A DNA stretch of 64,000 bases from Gemmatimonadota bacterium. Its GTDB lineage: Bacteria > 4572-55 > J002. Below, in pieces: positions 53,257-63,100 of this stretch. The DNA is taken from contig RFFQ01000113.1 of NCBI GenBank assembly GCA_003697105.1, forward strand, positions 1-64,000. Direction: 5' to 3'. The notes beneath the pieces were generated by a model that searched no databases, had not been told where the DNA came from, and was given only the letters and a program-made list of their open reading frames with translations. A program made the position numbers and the translations under genes. Numbering within the stretch: position 1 is the first letter of the stretch; every line of letters starts with the position of its first letter.

Positions 53257-53760
53257 TCAAAATGACTGAAATTGATGCTGATAGCGGACACGGTTTTGCC
53301 GAAAGGCTTCCATGGTGATCATAGCGACCGAATTTGCCAAATTGTAAGCGCGAATGTTCCCCAAAATGGGAATTTTCAGACACCGCTCTGTGTACTGTTC
53401 CCGAAGCGCGGCGGGTAAGCCGTGCGTTTCATTACCAAACAGAAAGAGATCGCCCGGTTGAAATTCAACGTCGGTATAGTAGCGGCTGCCAAATTTGGTA
53501 ATCAGATAAAAATTAAAATCGGTTAGGGGAAAGTCCTTTAGGGACGCATATATCTGATAATCCAAGTGTTCCCAGTAGTCAAGTCCGGCACGTTTAACGG
53601 TACGGTCACTCAACACAAACCCAAAGGGGCGGATAAGATGCAAGCGTGCCCGAAGTCCGGCGCATAACCGCCCGATATTTCCGGTATTTTCCGGAATTTG
53701 AGGTGAATATAAACCGACATGAAAGGTCGGGATTTCCCGTTGGTGGGGTGATCTTTCCAT
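53257..53760 (-). CDS. trmL: tRNA (cytidine(34)-2'-O)-methyltransferase TrmL
   Basis: 167 aa SPOUT-class enzyme acting on the wobble base of tRNA-Leu. It has V-G-L-Y-S-P-Q-I-P-E-N-T-G-N-I-G-R near the N-terminus and the trefoil-knot SAM site L-F-G-N-E-T-H-G-L-P, then N-L-A-N-S-V-A-M. It follows the 47-aa membrane protein after one base (stop TAG, then ATG), so both are co-translated. Confidence 0.94.
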   Translation of the reverse strand: MERSPHQREIPTFHVGLYSPQIPENTGNIGRLCAGLRARLHLIRPFGFVLSDRTVKRAGLDYWEHLDYQIYASLKDFPLTDFNFYLITKFGSRYYTDVEFQPGDLFLFGNETHGLPAALREQYTERCLKIPILGNIRAYNLANSVAMITMEAFRQNRVRYQHQFQSF

Positions 53761-53761
53761 G

Positions 53762-53905
53762 CTAATCCACGTTGAATTGTTCGCGCCACTTATCCAATAC
53801 CATCGTGAGCAGTAATGCCGCCGAAATACCGGTAGAGGCGTAATAATATTCGCCTAGAAAAAAGAACATAGCATAAAGTACCAGCAGGTAAAACGGGATT
53901 TTCAT
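53762..53905 (-). CDS. Small membrane protein (47 aa) coupled to trmL
   Basis: Read from the ATG at 53903-53905: M-K-I-P-F-Y-L-L-V-L-Y-A-M-F-F-F..E-Q-F-N-V-D, stop TAG at 53762-53764. Two hydrophobic stretches (about 4-18 and 24-37) and a charged end (L-D-K-W-R-E-Q). The stop ends one base before the trmL start. The hydrophobicity pattern and the tight coupling argue for a real gene. Function unknown. Confidence 0.6.
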   Translation of the reverse strand: MKIPFYLLVLYAMFFFLGEYYYASTGISAALLLTMVLDKWREQFNVD

Positions 53906-53972
53906 TTGATTATCGTCCGTTTTCGATACACATCTTGTCCTTAATACAAAAAGAGTTGAATCCCAATCCGGG

Positions 53973-55478
53973 TTACAGTTCGTACAGCTCGCCGTATTTT
54001 GTTTTGAGATAGGTCATATACGGTTCGATGGTCATCGATTTACCGGTGACCCGTTCGATGAGTTCTGGAGCGGTGTACTTGCTACCGTGTTGGTAGATAT
54101 TTTCCTTTAACCAACCGTGGAGTATCTCAAACTGTCCCTTTTCGATCTCGGATGGAATCCCCGGATGGGCGTTGAGGGCGGCTTCAAAGAACTGTCCGCT
54201 AAGGATATTCCCCAGCGTATAGCCCGGAAATGAGCCACCGATCATCCCGTGGAACCAGTGTACATCTTGCATACAGCCATCTTTATCATGGGGTGGGGTG
54301 ATGCCCAAATCGCTGGTGTAGCGGGCATTCCACGCTTCCGGTAAATCTTTTACAGCCAGTTTGTTTTCGAGCATTTCATTGGCTAAGTCAAAGCGGATCA
54401 TGACGTGTAAGTTATAGGTGACTTCGTCGGCATCAACCCGGATTAACGAGGGTTCAACTTTGTTGATTGCCCGATAAAATTGACCGGTGTCCACATCGTG
54501 GAGTTGCTCGGGGAAAACCGCCTTCAGTTTTGGGAAAAAGTGTGTCCAAAACTCCCGACTACGTCCAACCACATTTTCCCACAGGCGAGATTGGCTTTCG
54601 TGCACGCCTGCTGAGGTTCCGCGATCCAAAGGTGTACCCTCATAGGCGGGGTTAATGCCCTGCTCGTACATGCCGTGTCCGGCTTCATGCAGGGTGCTGA
54701 ATAGGGCGTCGCTAACGTCATCTTCCCGAAAGCGGGTTGTTATGCGCACATCCCCGATGGAAAATTTGGTGCAAAAGGGGTGGTGGGTGCGATCCTGTCG
54801 CCCCCGGTTCAAATCGTAACCGTATTTTTCAATGACCATGAGTCCAAACCGTTCTTGATCCGCTTCGGGGTAGTGGCGGTGGAGGAAGTCCGTGCGGGGC
54901 GGGGGCTGTTGGCGGATGGCTTCCACCAGCGGCACCAGATGGCGACGCAATTCCGCGAACAGCGGTTGGATGGTGGCAACGGTCATGCCGTAATTCCACC
55001 GGCTAATACGGGCATCTGCCGGATGGTCCAGCTCTGGATAGAATGCGGAATGCTCGCGACTAAAATCCAATGTTTTTTCCAAATAGGGGCGGATTTTCTC
55101 AAAGTCATTTGCTGGGCGGGCTTGTGTCCATATTTGGTAGGATGTGCCGATGTGTTCGTAAAAGCGTCCCATGAAGTCCGCGGGAACTTTTGTTGCCCAT
55201 TCAAAATTGCGCCGTCCTACGCGGATGACACTCGCCTCGTCGGAGTCATAGGGGAGACTTTCTTCATACGGTTTCAGGTCATCCAGCAGTTTGCCGAGTT
55301 CATCCGCCGTTGCTTTTTCGTGAAAAATGCGTCCCAACGTGGCCGTTTGGCGGCTACGGGCGGCGGTGCCACCGGGGGGCATGTAGGTGGATTGGTCCCA
55401 ATGTAAAACGGACAGTACCCGGCTGATGTCTGTCATTTCCTGATAGTAGCGGAGCAACTGTTGATATAATTCGTGCAT
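53973..55478 (-). CDS. Carboxypeptidase Taq (M32 metallopeptidase)
   Basis: 501 aa. The zinc site is H-E-A-G-H (HExxH, in T-L-H-E-A-G-H-G-M-Y-E-Q-G), and other M32 marks such as D-R-G-T-S-A-G-V-H-E-S-Q-S-R, R-V-D-A-D-E-V-T-Y-N-L-H, and D-V-H-W are present. Cytoplasmic, releases C-terminal residues broadly. The start at 55478 (M-H-E-L-Y) has AGGAG upstream; the reading to 55562 overlaps the next gene and is rejected. Confidence 0.95.
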   Translation of the reverse strand: MHELYQQLLRYYQEMTDISRVLSVLHWDQSTYMPPGGTAARSRQTATLGRIFHEKATADELGKLLDDLKPYEESLPYDSDEASVIRVGRRNFEWATKVPADFMGRFYEHIGTSYQIWTQARPANDFEKIRPYLEKTLDFSREHSAFYPELDHPADARISRWNYGMTVATIQPLFAELRRHLVPLVEAIRQQPPPRTDFLHRHYPEADQERFGLMVIEKYGYDLNRGRQDRTHHPFCTKFSIGDVRITTRFREDDVSDALFSTLHEAGHGMYEQGINPAYEGTPLDRGTSAGVHESQSRLWENVVGRSREFWTHFFPKLKAVFPEQLHDVDTGQFYRAINKVEPSLIRVDADEVTYNLHVMIRFDLANEMLENKLAVKDLPEAWNARYTSDLGITPPHDKDGCMQDVHWFHGMIGGSFPGYTLGNILSGQFFEAALNAHPGIPSEIEKGQFEILHGWLKENIYQHGSKYTAPELIERVTGKSMTIEPYMTYLKTKYGELYEL

Positions 55479-55506
55479 ATGTTCTCCTAATGTTGAGGTT
55501 AGGTGT

Positions 55507-56337
55507 TTATAGCTGGTGATGTTTGCTTTGCCGGGGGATGGGCAAATATTCCACACCGCCACTCTGCCGTCGCATCGGTTGGGGATAGAGCGTCATCAGG
55601 TGGAGGATATCCGCGGGCATATCGGTATTGACCGGAAGCCCAAGCGAGCGGGCTTCTTCCGCCGAGATGGGGTAATCATGTGTCCATGTACCACTGGCTA
55701 ATCGGGTGGCGAGTTCTTTCGCGGTGGTTTCGTCCATTGTTCGTCGTAAGAGGTCGGTTGTTGCCGCTTCGAGTTGCTGGATTGCTTTGCGCCCGATGTC
55801 CGCCATCATGAGGGTTTCATCTTCGACCTCGGCAACCGGTTTCTGGTCAACTACTTTCAGGAAGGAGGCGGCGGGATATTGACCCAGTTGGGGATCAATG
55901 GGTCCCAAAACAGAATGTTTACACATGACGATTTCATCCGCGGCTAAGGCAATCAGCGTGCCCCCCGACATGGCATAATGAGGGACAAAGACCGTCACTT
56001 TACCCTTGTGAGTTTGAATAGCACGGGCAATTTGCAATGAAGCCAATACCAATCCCCCCGGGGTATGCAGTACGATGTCTAGCGGAACGTCATCATCGGT
56101 CATGTGGATCGCACGCAAGACTTCCTCCGAGTCATTGATGTCGATGAAGCGCATCAACGGAAAGCCGAGTAAACTCATGGTTTCCTGCCGGTGAACGAGG
56201 AGAATAACCCGCGAGCCGCGCATCTTTTCAATTTGGGCAATCTTTCGCGTTCGCATCGCATCCAGATATCGCCGTTGTAAGGTGGGTTGTAGCGCTGAAA
56301 TGATAAAGAAAAGCCACAGAACATCTATCACACCCAT
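55507..56337 (-). CDS. Membrane-anchored ClpP-fold serine protease (SDH_sah/SppA-like)
   Basis: 276 aa. One N-terminal transmembrane helix (about 5-17) precedes a ClpP/SppA-type domain. It has I-V-L-H-T-P-G-G-L-V, the likely nucleophile Ser in Y-A-M-S-G-G-T-L-I-A-L-A-A-D-E-I, and S-V-L-G-P-I-D-P-Q-L-G. The family (serine dehydrogenase proteinase, related to SppA) probably degrades membrane or signal peptides. AGGAGG just before the start at 56337, which lies 10 bp inside the rhomboid gene's end, so they are co-translated. Confidence 0.88.
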   Translation of the reverse strand: MGVIDVLWLFFIISALQPTLQRRYLDAMRTRKIAQIEKMRGSRVILLVHRQETMSLLGFPLMRFIDINDSEEVLRAIHMTDDDVPLDIVLHTPGGLVLASLQIARAIQTHKGKVTVFVPHYAMSGGTLIALAADEIVMCKHSVLGPIDPQLGQYPAASFLKVVDQKPVAEVEDETLMMADIGRKAIQQLEAATTDLLRRTMDETTAKELATRLASGTWTHDYPISAEEARSLGLPVNTDMPADILHLMTLYPQPMRRQSGGVEYLPIPRQSKHHQL

Positions 56338-57092
56338 GGTGATCCTCCTGATGAGCGATAACCGTTTGGAAAAAAACCATAACGCCCTTCGTCGGCATAA
56401 AACCGGCGGTAGGTGCGTTCGGATCGTTTAATTAGCGGGGTTAATATCCAGCCGGCGAGAAATCCGCCGATATGTGCCCACCACGCAATGCCACCGGTGG
56501 TTGGAGGCAATAGTAGCGAAAACACGCCGGGGATGATCTGGGTCATAAACCAGAAGAAGGCAAAAAAGATGGCGTACACTTCCACAAAAACCGGAAAAAT
56601 AAATACCGGAATGACCATCACCAGCCGTGCCAGCGGGAACAGACGCACATAACAGCCGATGACTCCCGCAATTGCGCCGGAGGCACCTAACGCCGGAACA
56701 ACCGAATGCGCATTTAACACGGCATGAGCCAGAGATGCCGCTATCCCACATAACAGATAAAAGCAGAGAAAACGCATGGACCCAAGTCGATCTTCCACCG
56801 CGGGTGCAAAAATCCAAAGTGTCCACATGTTCAAAATCAGATGTATCCAGCTGCCATGCAAGAACATGTTGGAGAAAAACGGGAGATAGTCGAATAGGGT
56901 GTGGGGCGGTGCGACTCCCGCGAGATGCCCAAAGTAGCGCGCCGGAATCAGGGCAAATACGGCAAGAAACCGCTCCAGCACCGGTGGTGAAAGGGATGCC
57001 TGAAACATAAAAATCATCCCGTTTAGGAATATTAGCATCCACGTAATCAGGGGTGGGTAACGGGTGGCTACACCATCTTGAATCGGAAACAT
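56328..57092 (-). CDS. Rhomboid intramembrane serine protease
   Basis: 254 aa, about six transmembrane helices. The catalytic Ser is in G-A-S-G-A-I-A-G-V, the catalytic His in A-H-I-G-G-F-L-A-G, and a further conserved His-Asn is in H-L-I-L-N-M-W-T-L. Cuts transmembrane substrates within the membrane. Its end overlaps the ClpP-fold protease gene by 10 bp; the two membrane proteases form an operon. Confidence 0.93.
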   Translation of the reverse strand: MFPIQDGVATRYPPLITWMLIFLNGMIFMFQASLSPPVLERFLAVFALIPARYFGHLAGVAPPHTLFDYLPFFSNMFLHGSWIHLILNMWTLWIFAPAVEDRLGSMRFLCFYLLCGIAASLAHAVLNAHSVVPALGASGAIAGVIGCYVRLFPLARLVMVIPVFIFPVFVEVYAIFFAFFWFMTQIIPGVFSLLLPPTTGGIAWWAHIGGFLAGWILTPLIKRSERTYRRFYADEGRYGFFPNGYRSSGGSPWV

Positions 57093-57231
57093 GCGAGTCT
57101 GAATCCATCTTTAGTTATCGTTTTTTGTGAGAGTGTCCTCCGGTTGGGGCGCTTTTTCCCTGTGAAGGTTATACGATCTCTGGATTCGATTGTCAATGAT
57201 AAAACCCCATCCATTTTCCATGATTGGGCTA

Positions 57232-57260
57232 TTGTGGATGCCTTGAAAAGGTTGTATATT
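57232..57260 (+). promoter_or_regulatory. Possible promoter of the radical SAM-methyltransferase gene
   Basis: TTGTGG (57232-57237), 17 bp, TATATT (57255-57260); start near 57267, about 60 nt before the ATG at 57328. The remaining divergent gap (57093-57327) shows nothing else. Confidence 0.45.
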
Positions 57261-57327
57261 GGGCGTCCACTCTAGCGAATCCATTTTGCGATCTCTATCA
57301 CAACATTTTTATGGCAAACTCGGGCTT

Positions 57328-59127
57328 ATGATTTCTCCCTATTTTCAATATAAAGATTTTATGCAACAGCATTATGGTACTCAACTTCACCGGATTCCAC
57401 TGGATATGGGTGATAGTTGTCCCAATCGCCTGCCGGATGGCTCCGGGGGGTGTACGTTTTGTAATCTGCGGGGCAGTAGAGCGATTCAAACCCTCGGTTA
57501 TGAAACGGTTTATGAGCAAGTTGATGCCGCTATCCGCTTTGCCCAGAGACGCTACCGGGCGACCCAATTTATCGCTTATATTCAGGCGTTTTCGGCGACT
57601 TTTGGGGCGAAGCGGCAACAGCAATATCTGGATTTGCTTTCCCGCTTCCCTTTTAGAGCGGTAGTCTTTGGCACCCGGCCGGATTATTTAACCCGATCCG
57701 CTTATGCTTTTTTGCAACAGCTTAATGAGTCGCTTGAAGTGTGGGTGGAGCTTGGTGTGCAGACCGTCCATGATCGCACTCTCCGGCGGATTAATCGGGG
57801 CCATGATTGGAGCGCCAGTGAACGGGCTATCCAGAAGCTACATGACACCGGTCTTCGGGTTGCCGTCCACGTGATTTTGGGGTTGCCCGGCGAAACTCCC
57901 GAAGACTTCCAATATACTGCCAATACCCTGGCGTCACTGCCGATTTCTGGGGTGAAAATCCACAATCTGCATATCGAAAAAGGTACGACTCTCGCTAAAG
58001 AACATGCGCTTACGCCGGTGCCTACCTTGATGGAATATGAATACGCCGAACATCTCATGGATTTTATCCGGCGGATGCCGCCAGACATCCCCATTATGCG
58101 TATCCATACGGACACGTTGCCGGAAGAACTCATTGCGCCCAAATGGCATATGGATACCCAACAGTTTAAGGCGTATGTAATTCGTCAAATGGTGTATCGT
58201 CAGTGGCGGCAAGGTGATTTATACCGCCATGGCTCGCCCTCTATGCCCATTGATCCTGAACCACCCGCGCCGGTCGCTACGGCGGATGGCTCCATTACCT
58301 TCTGGAGTGCCGATTATAAAGAACATTACCACGCAGCCGTCGGTGCGCGAACCGAAGCGTTGGAGAAGTTTATCCGGCCTTCTAACTTAATCGACCGATT
58401 AAAAAAAGGGGATGTCCGGTTGCTGGATGTTTGCTTCGGGTTAGGGTATAACAGTTTAATGGCGCTGGATGTGGCTCTTGCCACCAATGGTAAAGAACCG
58501 CTCCATGCGTTGGAGATTGTGGCGTTAGAAATGGATAAACGGGTGGTGCAAGCGGCGAGTCAGGCGCTTATCCCCTTAGAGACGGATTCATTTTGTTGGC
58601 AAACGGCTTTGCACGACCTTGTAACCCACGGTCACTGCACCGTAAGCCCGTCGGCTTCCATTGATATACGCTGGGGCGATGCACGTTTTACCGCTTCTCA
58701 ACTTCAACCCCATAGCATTGATATTATCTATCTGGATGCGTTTTCGACACAGCGGAACAGTGAACTCTGGACGGTTGATTTTTTCCGACAGTTACGAAAT
58801 CTGATGAAAGCGGATGGCGTTCTGATTACGTATTGCGCGGCGATTCCGGTGCGAAGCGGTCTTCTTGCCGCGGGTTTTCAGGTGGGAGAAACACCGCCGG
58901 TGGGGCGAGACCGGGGCGGAACTATCGCCGCCATCCAAGCGAACCATATTCCGCGACCTCTTCCGGCGAATGATCGTCATCTCATCGAGCACACGACCCG
59001 CGGGATTCCCTACCGCGACCCGTATGGCGTCTGGACAAATACGGAAATCTTAAGGCACCGGGAAGCGGAGATTTTAAAGTATAAGCAGGCTCGTGCATCG
59101 AACAGAATCGGGGCGGAGGTTTCATGA
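57328..59127 (+). CDS. Fusion: TIGR01212 (YhcC/YtqA) radical SAM domain + MnmC-like methyltransferase
   Basis: 599 aa. The N-terminal radical SAM domain (1 to about 310) has the TIGR01212 cluster spacing CX10CxxC (C31, C42, C45, in C-P-N-R..G-G-C-T-F-C), P-L-D-M-G-D-S at its start, V-E-L-G-V-Q-T and G-L-P-G-E-T. The C-terminal domain (about 325-570) is a DUF752/MnmC-type methyltransferase: F-W-S-A-D-Y-K-E-H-Y, L-D-V-C-F-G-L-G-Y-N-S (SAM site, about 365-375), and L-D-A-F-S..N-S-E-L-W-T. In Bacillus, the neighbouring ytqA/ytqB products have been reported in the 5-aminomethyl-uridine (mnm5U34) tRNA pathway, so this fusion likely makes nm5U and then methylates it to mnm5U; that is inference. Start at 57328; a TTG at 57259 is a weak alternative. 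Confidence 0.88.
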   Translation: MISPYFQYKDFMQQHYGTQLHRIPLDMGDSCPNRLPDGSGGCTFCNLRGSRAIQTLGYETVYEQVDAAIRFAQRRYRATQFIAYIQAFSATFGAKRQQQYLDLLSRFPFRAVVFGTRPDYLTRSAYAFLQQLNESLEVWVELGVQTVHDRTLRRINRGHDWSASERAIQKLHDTGLRVAVHVILGLPGETPEDFQYTANTLASLPISGVKIHNLHIEKGTTLAKEHALTPVPTLMEYEYAEHLMDFIRRMPPDIPIMRIHTDTLPEELIAPKWHMDTQQFKAYVIRQMVYRQWRQGDLYRHGSPSMPIDPEPPAPVATADGSITFWSADYKEHYHAAVGARTEALEKFIRPSNLIDRLKKGDVRLLDVCFGLGYNSLMALDVALATNGKEPLHALEIVALEMDKRVVQAASQALIPLETDSFCWQTALHDLVTHGHCTVSPSASIDIRWGDARFTASQLQPHSIDIIYLDAFSTQRNSELWTVDFFRQLRNLMKADGVLITYCAAIPVRSGLLAAGFQVGETPPVGRDRGGTIAAIQANHIPRPLPANDRHLIEHTTRGIPYRDPYGVWTNTEILRHREAEILKYKQARASNRIGAEVS

Positions 59128-60089
59128 CAACGGCGACCTCATTTTGGATTGTGGCCCCCCAAACCGGCCAATTTCGCTCAGAATCGTTGCCCCCTTTAGC
59201 CCCAAATGAGGTGGGTGTACGCACCCTATATAGCGGGATTAGTCGCGGTACCGAACGGTTGGTTTTTAAGGGCGATGTACCGGTTTCCCAATATCCGGTT
59301 ATGCGGGCACCATTTATGGCAGGAGAATTTCCTTTTCCGGTTAAGTACGGCTATTGTAACGTGGGAGTGGTAGTGGAAGGTGTCCCAGCATGGCAGGGAG
59401 CACGGGTATTTAGCTTGTTTCCACATCAGGATTATTTTCATCTTCGCACAGATGATCTGCTGCGTATCCCGGAGACGGTACCCTCCGAGCGAGCCGTTTT
59501 GGCGGCAAATATGGAGACTGCACTAAACAGCATTTGGGATAGCGACCTGCGGATTGGCGACCGGGTTGCCGTCATCGGTGCCGGGGTGGTGGGGTGCTTA
59601 ATTGCCTATCTTGCCGCCCAAATTCCAGCGGTCAATGTGACCCTGATCGATACATATCCGCCACGGCAGACCATTGCCGATCACTTGAACATCCCATTTC
59701 AAACACCGGATCAGGTGCAGAGCGAGTTTGACCGAATTTTTCACGCCAGCGGCCATCCGGCAGGGTTACAAACGGCGTTACAGTGGGCGGCACCAGAAGC
59801 GCAAATTATCGAAGCGAGTTGGTTTGGAGATACAGAAGTGTGTTTACCCCTTGGGGAGGCATTTCACTCCCGGCGGTTGCAGGTTATTGGTTCGCAAGTG
59901 GGATCGGTTGCCATCTCTCGCCGGACACGATATACTTCCCGGCAACGCTTGGCATTAGCACTCTCACTTCTCGCGGATGACCGGCTGGACGCGTTGTTCA
60001 CGGATCGTATTGCCTTTGCGGATTTACCGGAGCAGTATCCCCGCTTGTTGAATGCCGCGTCCGTACTGGGCATCATTGTGAAATATTAG
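59124..60089 (+). CDS. Zinc-type alcohol dehydrogenase-like oxidoreductase
   Basis: 321 aa, MDR fold. The N-terminal part has the Y-S-G-I-S-R-G-T-E motif seen in the threonine-dehydrogenase-like subgroup, and the Rossmann part G-A-G-V-V-G-C-L-I. Catalytic zinc ligands are not clearly all present. Overlaps the fusion gene by 4 bases, so co-translated. The substrate is unknown; in other bacteria such genes sit near pterin or polyketide-like genes, but no such link is visible here. Confidence 0.8.
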   Translation: MTTATSFWIVAPQTGQFRSESLPPLAPNEVGVRTLYSGISRGTERLVFKGDVPVSQYPVMRAPFMAGEFPFPVKYGYCNVGVVVEGVPAWQGARVFSLFPHQDYFHLRTDDLLRIPETVPSERAVLAANMETALNSIWDSDLRIGDRVAVIGAGVVGCLIAYLAAQIPAVNVTLIDTYPPRQTIADHLNIPFQTPDQVQSEFDRIFHASGHPAGLQTALQWAAPEAQIIEASWFGDTEVCLPLGEAFHSRRLQVIGSQVGSVAISRRTRYTSRQRLALALSLLADDRLDALFTDRIAFADLPEQYPRLLNAASVLGIIVKY

Positions 60090-60094
60090 GGATA

Positions 60095-60142
60095 TGAGTT
60101 GGGGAGTTTAGGAGTTTGGGAGTTTAGAAGTTAGGGAGTTAA
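60095..60142. repeat. G-rich degenerate repeat before the adenylate-forming gene
   Basis: A run of GGGGAGTTTAGGAGTTTGGGAG-like units on the plus strand, similar in kind to the tract at 38161-38231 but with the G-rich strand in the coding direction. It ends in GGGAG, which can serve as ribosome-binding site for the ATG at 60143. Confidence 0.6.
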
Positions 60143-63100
60143 ATGGATATATCAAAGCAGATCGAACAGTGGCAACACCAGCCGGGGATAGAAACGGCAG
60201 TTGGCTTATTGGAAGCAATGGAAACAACGCCGGTGCAAGTTGAACTTGCTCCCAGTTGCCTTCGGCTTACCGGTAAAAGTGATTTTTTACGAAACCTGCC
60301 GCAATATGAGTTACGGTTGCGTTGGGCACAAACGGCTTTACGCTGGATTCGAGAAACTCCGTTTAAATTGGTCGATTTATTCACAATGCGGGTAAAAGAA
60401 TACCCAAACCGGGTATTGTTTCAGGAGATGCGCGGTACGATGCCGCACTACTGGACGTATCGCCAAGTTGATCGGATGGTGAAGGAGATTGCCACAGCGT
60501 TCTATACGGTTGTACCGGCGTCTCCGCGGGTCGCGATTTTTGCGGAAAACTGTCTTGGTGGGGCATGTGCAGACCTCGCCTGCCTGTTTTATGATATTTT
60601 AGATACACCGCTCAATATTCATTTTGATGATGAGACCTTGCTCGATATTTTGGATCGGTTGCAGATTAACATTGTGGTGACCGATACAGAGAGCCGTTGC
60701 CGCCGCTTGGAGAATCTCCGGCGAAAGACTGCCCGTCCTTTTGTAGTATTCGTTGTTCAACGGCAGATCAAGCTTCATGAAAATGATACCTATTTTTTGG
60801 ACGAATATTGTAAGCATTTAAGCCAGGAGCAGATCGACACCCAGCTGGCAAACCGTCCCCGCCGGGATTTGCGCGATGTTGCGACCGTGATGTTCACTTC
60901 GGGAAGTACCGGTAAACCCAAAGGGATTGCCTTTTCGGAGTACCACTTGGTCAGCAAACGTTTTTGTCGTGCCGCGGCTTTGCCCAAAGTGGGGGATAAC
61001 GAGGTGTTACTCTGCTATTTACCGCTTTTCCATACGTTTGGGCGATATTTGGAAATGCTGGGCACGATCTATTGGGGGGGTACGTATGTTTTTACCACGA
61101 ATACTTCTGCTGAGAATCTGCTCTCCTTGTTCCCGCAGGTCAACCCAACCGGGTTTATCAGTGTGCCGATCCGGTGGGTCCAGTTATACGAAAAATGTTT
61201 GAAAAAGATAAAACATGAAACCGATTTGCAGGCGGTACAACTAGCCGTTCGTTCCGTGATCGGACACCGGTTGCGGTGGGGGCTTTCCGCCGCGGGGTAT
61301 CTTGACCCCAAAATCTTCCGTTTTTTCCAGCGGAATGGCGTGGATTTATGTAGCGGGTTTGGTATGACGGAAGCCACCGGCGGCATTACCATGACACCGC
61401 CCGGTAATTATGTGGAAAATGCCGTGGGGATTGCCTTACCGGGTATCGATATCCGGTTAACGGATAACGGCGAAATGCAGATCAGTGGGCATTACATCGC
61501 CCGGTATTTAGATGATTTGCCGAGTGCCAGTGCCGCGATCCCCTATCCAGAGGAGGAGGTGTACTGGCTCTCGACCGGTGATCTGTTTCAAGTGACCCCC
61601 GAAGGTTTTTACCAGATTATTGACCGCACAAAAGATATTTACAAAAATAACAAAGGGCAAACGGTCGCTCCGGTCAAAATGGAGAAAAAATTTACCGGAG
61701 TCCCGGGAATTAAACGGACCTTTTTAGTCGGGGATGGCAAACCGTACAATGTCCTCTTCATTGTACCGGACGAAACAAGCGACTTCATGCAGAAATTTCG
61801 CACGGAAGAGAGCCGCCGAGAGTATTTTCAACAATTGATTACCACCGCGAATCAAAAATTGGCGCCGTATGAACGGGTAATCAATTTTGCCATTTTAGAC
61901 CGGGATTTTGATCTCAAACGGGGGGAACTGACCCCCAAAGGTTCGTTCAATCGCAAAATCATCGTGGCGCATTTTAGCCACTTAATCGATGAACTTTATC
62001 AGCGTGAATATGTAGAATTGGCGTGCGATGAGGTCTGTGTGCGGATTCCACGCTGGTTTTTCCGGGATCAAGGTATGTTAGAAGGGAGTATCTCCATCTC
62101 TCGCATGGGGTTGCACAATTTGACGACCGGTAAAATGTTACCTTTAAAACGGGTGGCGGAGTCGGGTACAACTCTTATTGGGGATTTAGAATATACGGTC
62201 ACGAATGGCGTCATTGACTTAGGGCTATTTTCCCGCCAACCCCGCCTCTGGGTCGGAAATCCGGCACTGATCGCATTTTGCATCTGTAAAGAGGGCTGGG
62301 ATGTACCGCTGGATGGGGTTTCGGCGCACCTTTTTCGTCCGTGGGAGATTGCCCGGCAATATGACCCAACGGAGTTACCAGTACCGCAAAAAGTGCGGGA
62401 TGCCGAGTTGCTTCGCATCAATCGGCTGGTCTGTACGGCAATTTTGGGTCCTACGGAACTGGCGTATTCAGCGTTGGAAGAACTTAGTACGGCGTTAACA
62501 GAGGTTGATAGCCGTTTAGGTGATGTCATCCGCCGCCGGTTGGAAACCTTAGCCCGCCACCCAGACGAAGATATCCGCTGTTTCGCGTATCAAATTTTGT
62601 TACTCGATGAGCCGGTCTCCAATTACAACCTAGCTTTTCCGGCATTTATGCAATCTGGCTTATCTTTTCTCAATAAAAAATCGATAGAAAATATTGCCTT
62701 TGGTAAGATGGAAAAAAAGCGGCTGGAAGCGCTTCGCCAGCGGCTGTTTAGTTACCGGATGCAACTAAATTGGCCCCTCAATGAGAGCATGCGCCAACAG
62801 TTTGAGCGCATCTTCCAACTGCTGGTCAGTTTTGTGGACCAACATCCGGAATTTTACCATCCCTTGCGGGCAGAACTGGCAAGTTGGGTTCTCCACCGCA
62901 ACGACCGGGCTTTGGCTGAGATTGCAGAACGGTATTTTAATGAATTGTATCAGGTTTATCAGAGCAAGTTTGAGGGCGACCTCGATACTTACCAGCAGGC
63001 AGATTGGGACGAAAAAATTGTATTTGATGATGGTTTGGTGGCGGATGAAATTCAGCGCATAAAAGCCGTTTTCCGGGCGGCGCCGTTCCTCAAACATTCC

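Noticed and set aside
54780-55406. Long plus-strand frame inside the carboxypeptidase gene
   Set aside because: Antisense shadow of a complete M32 peptidase.
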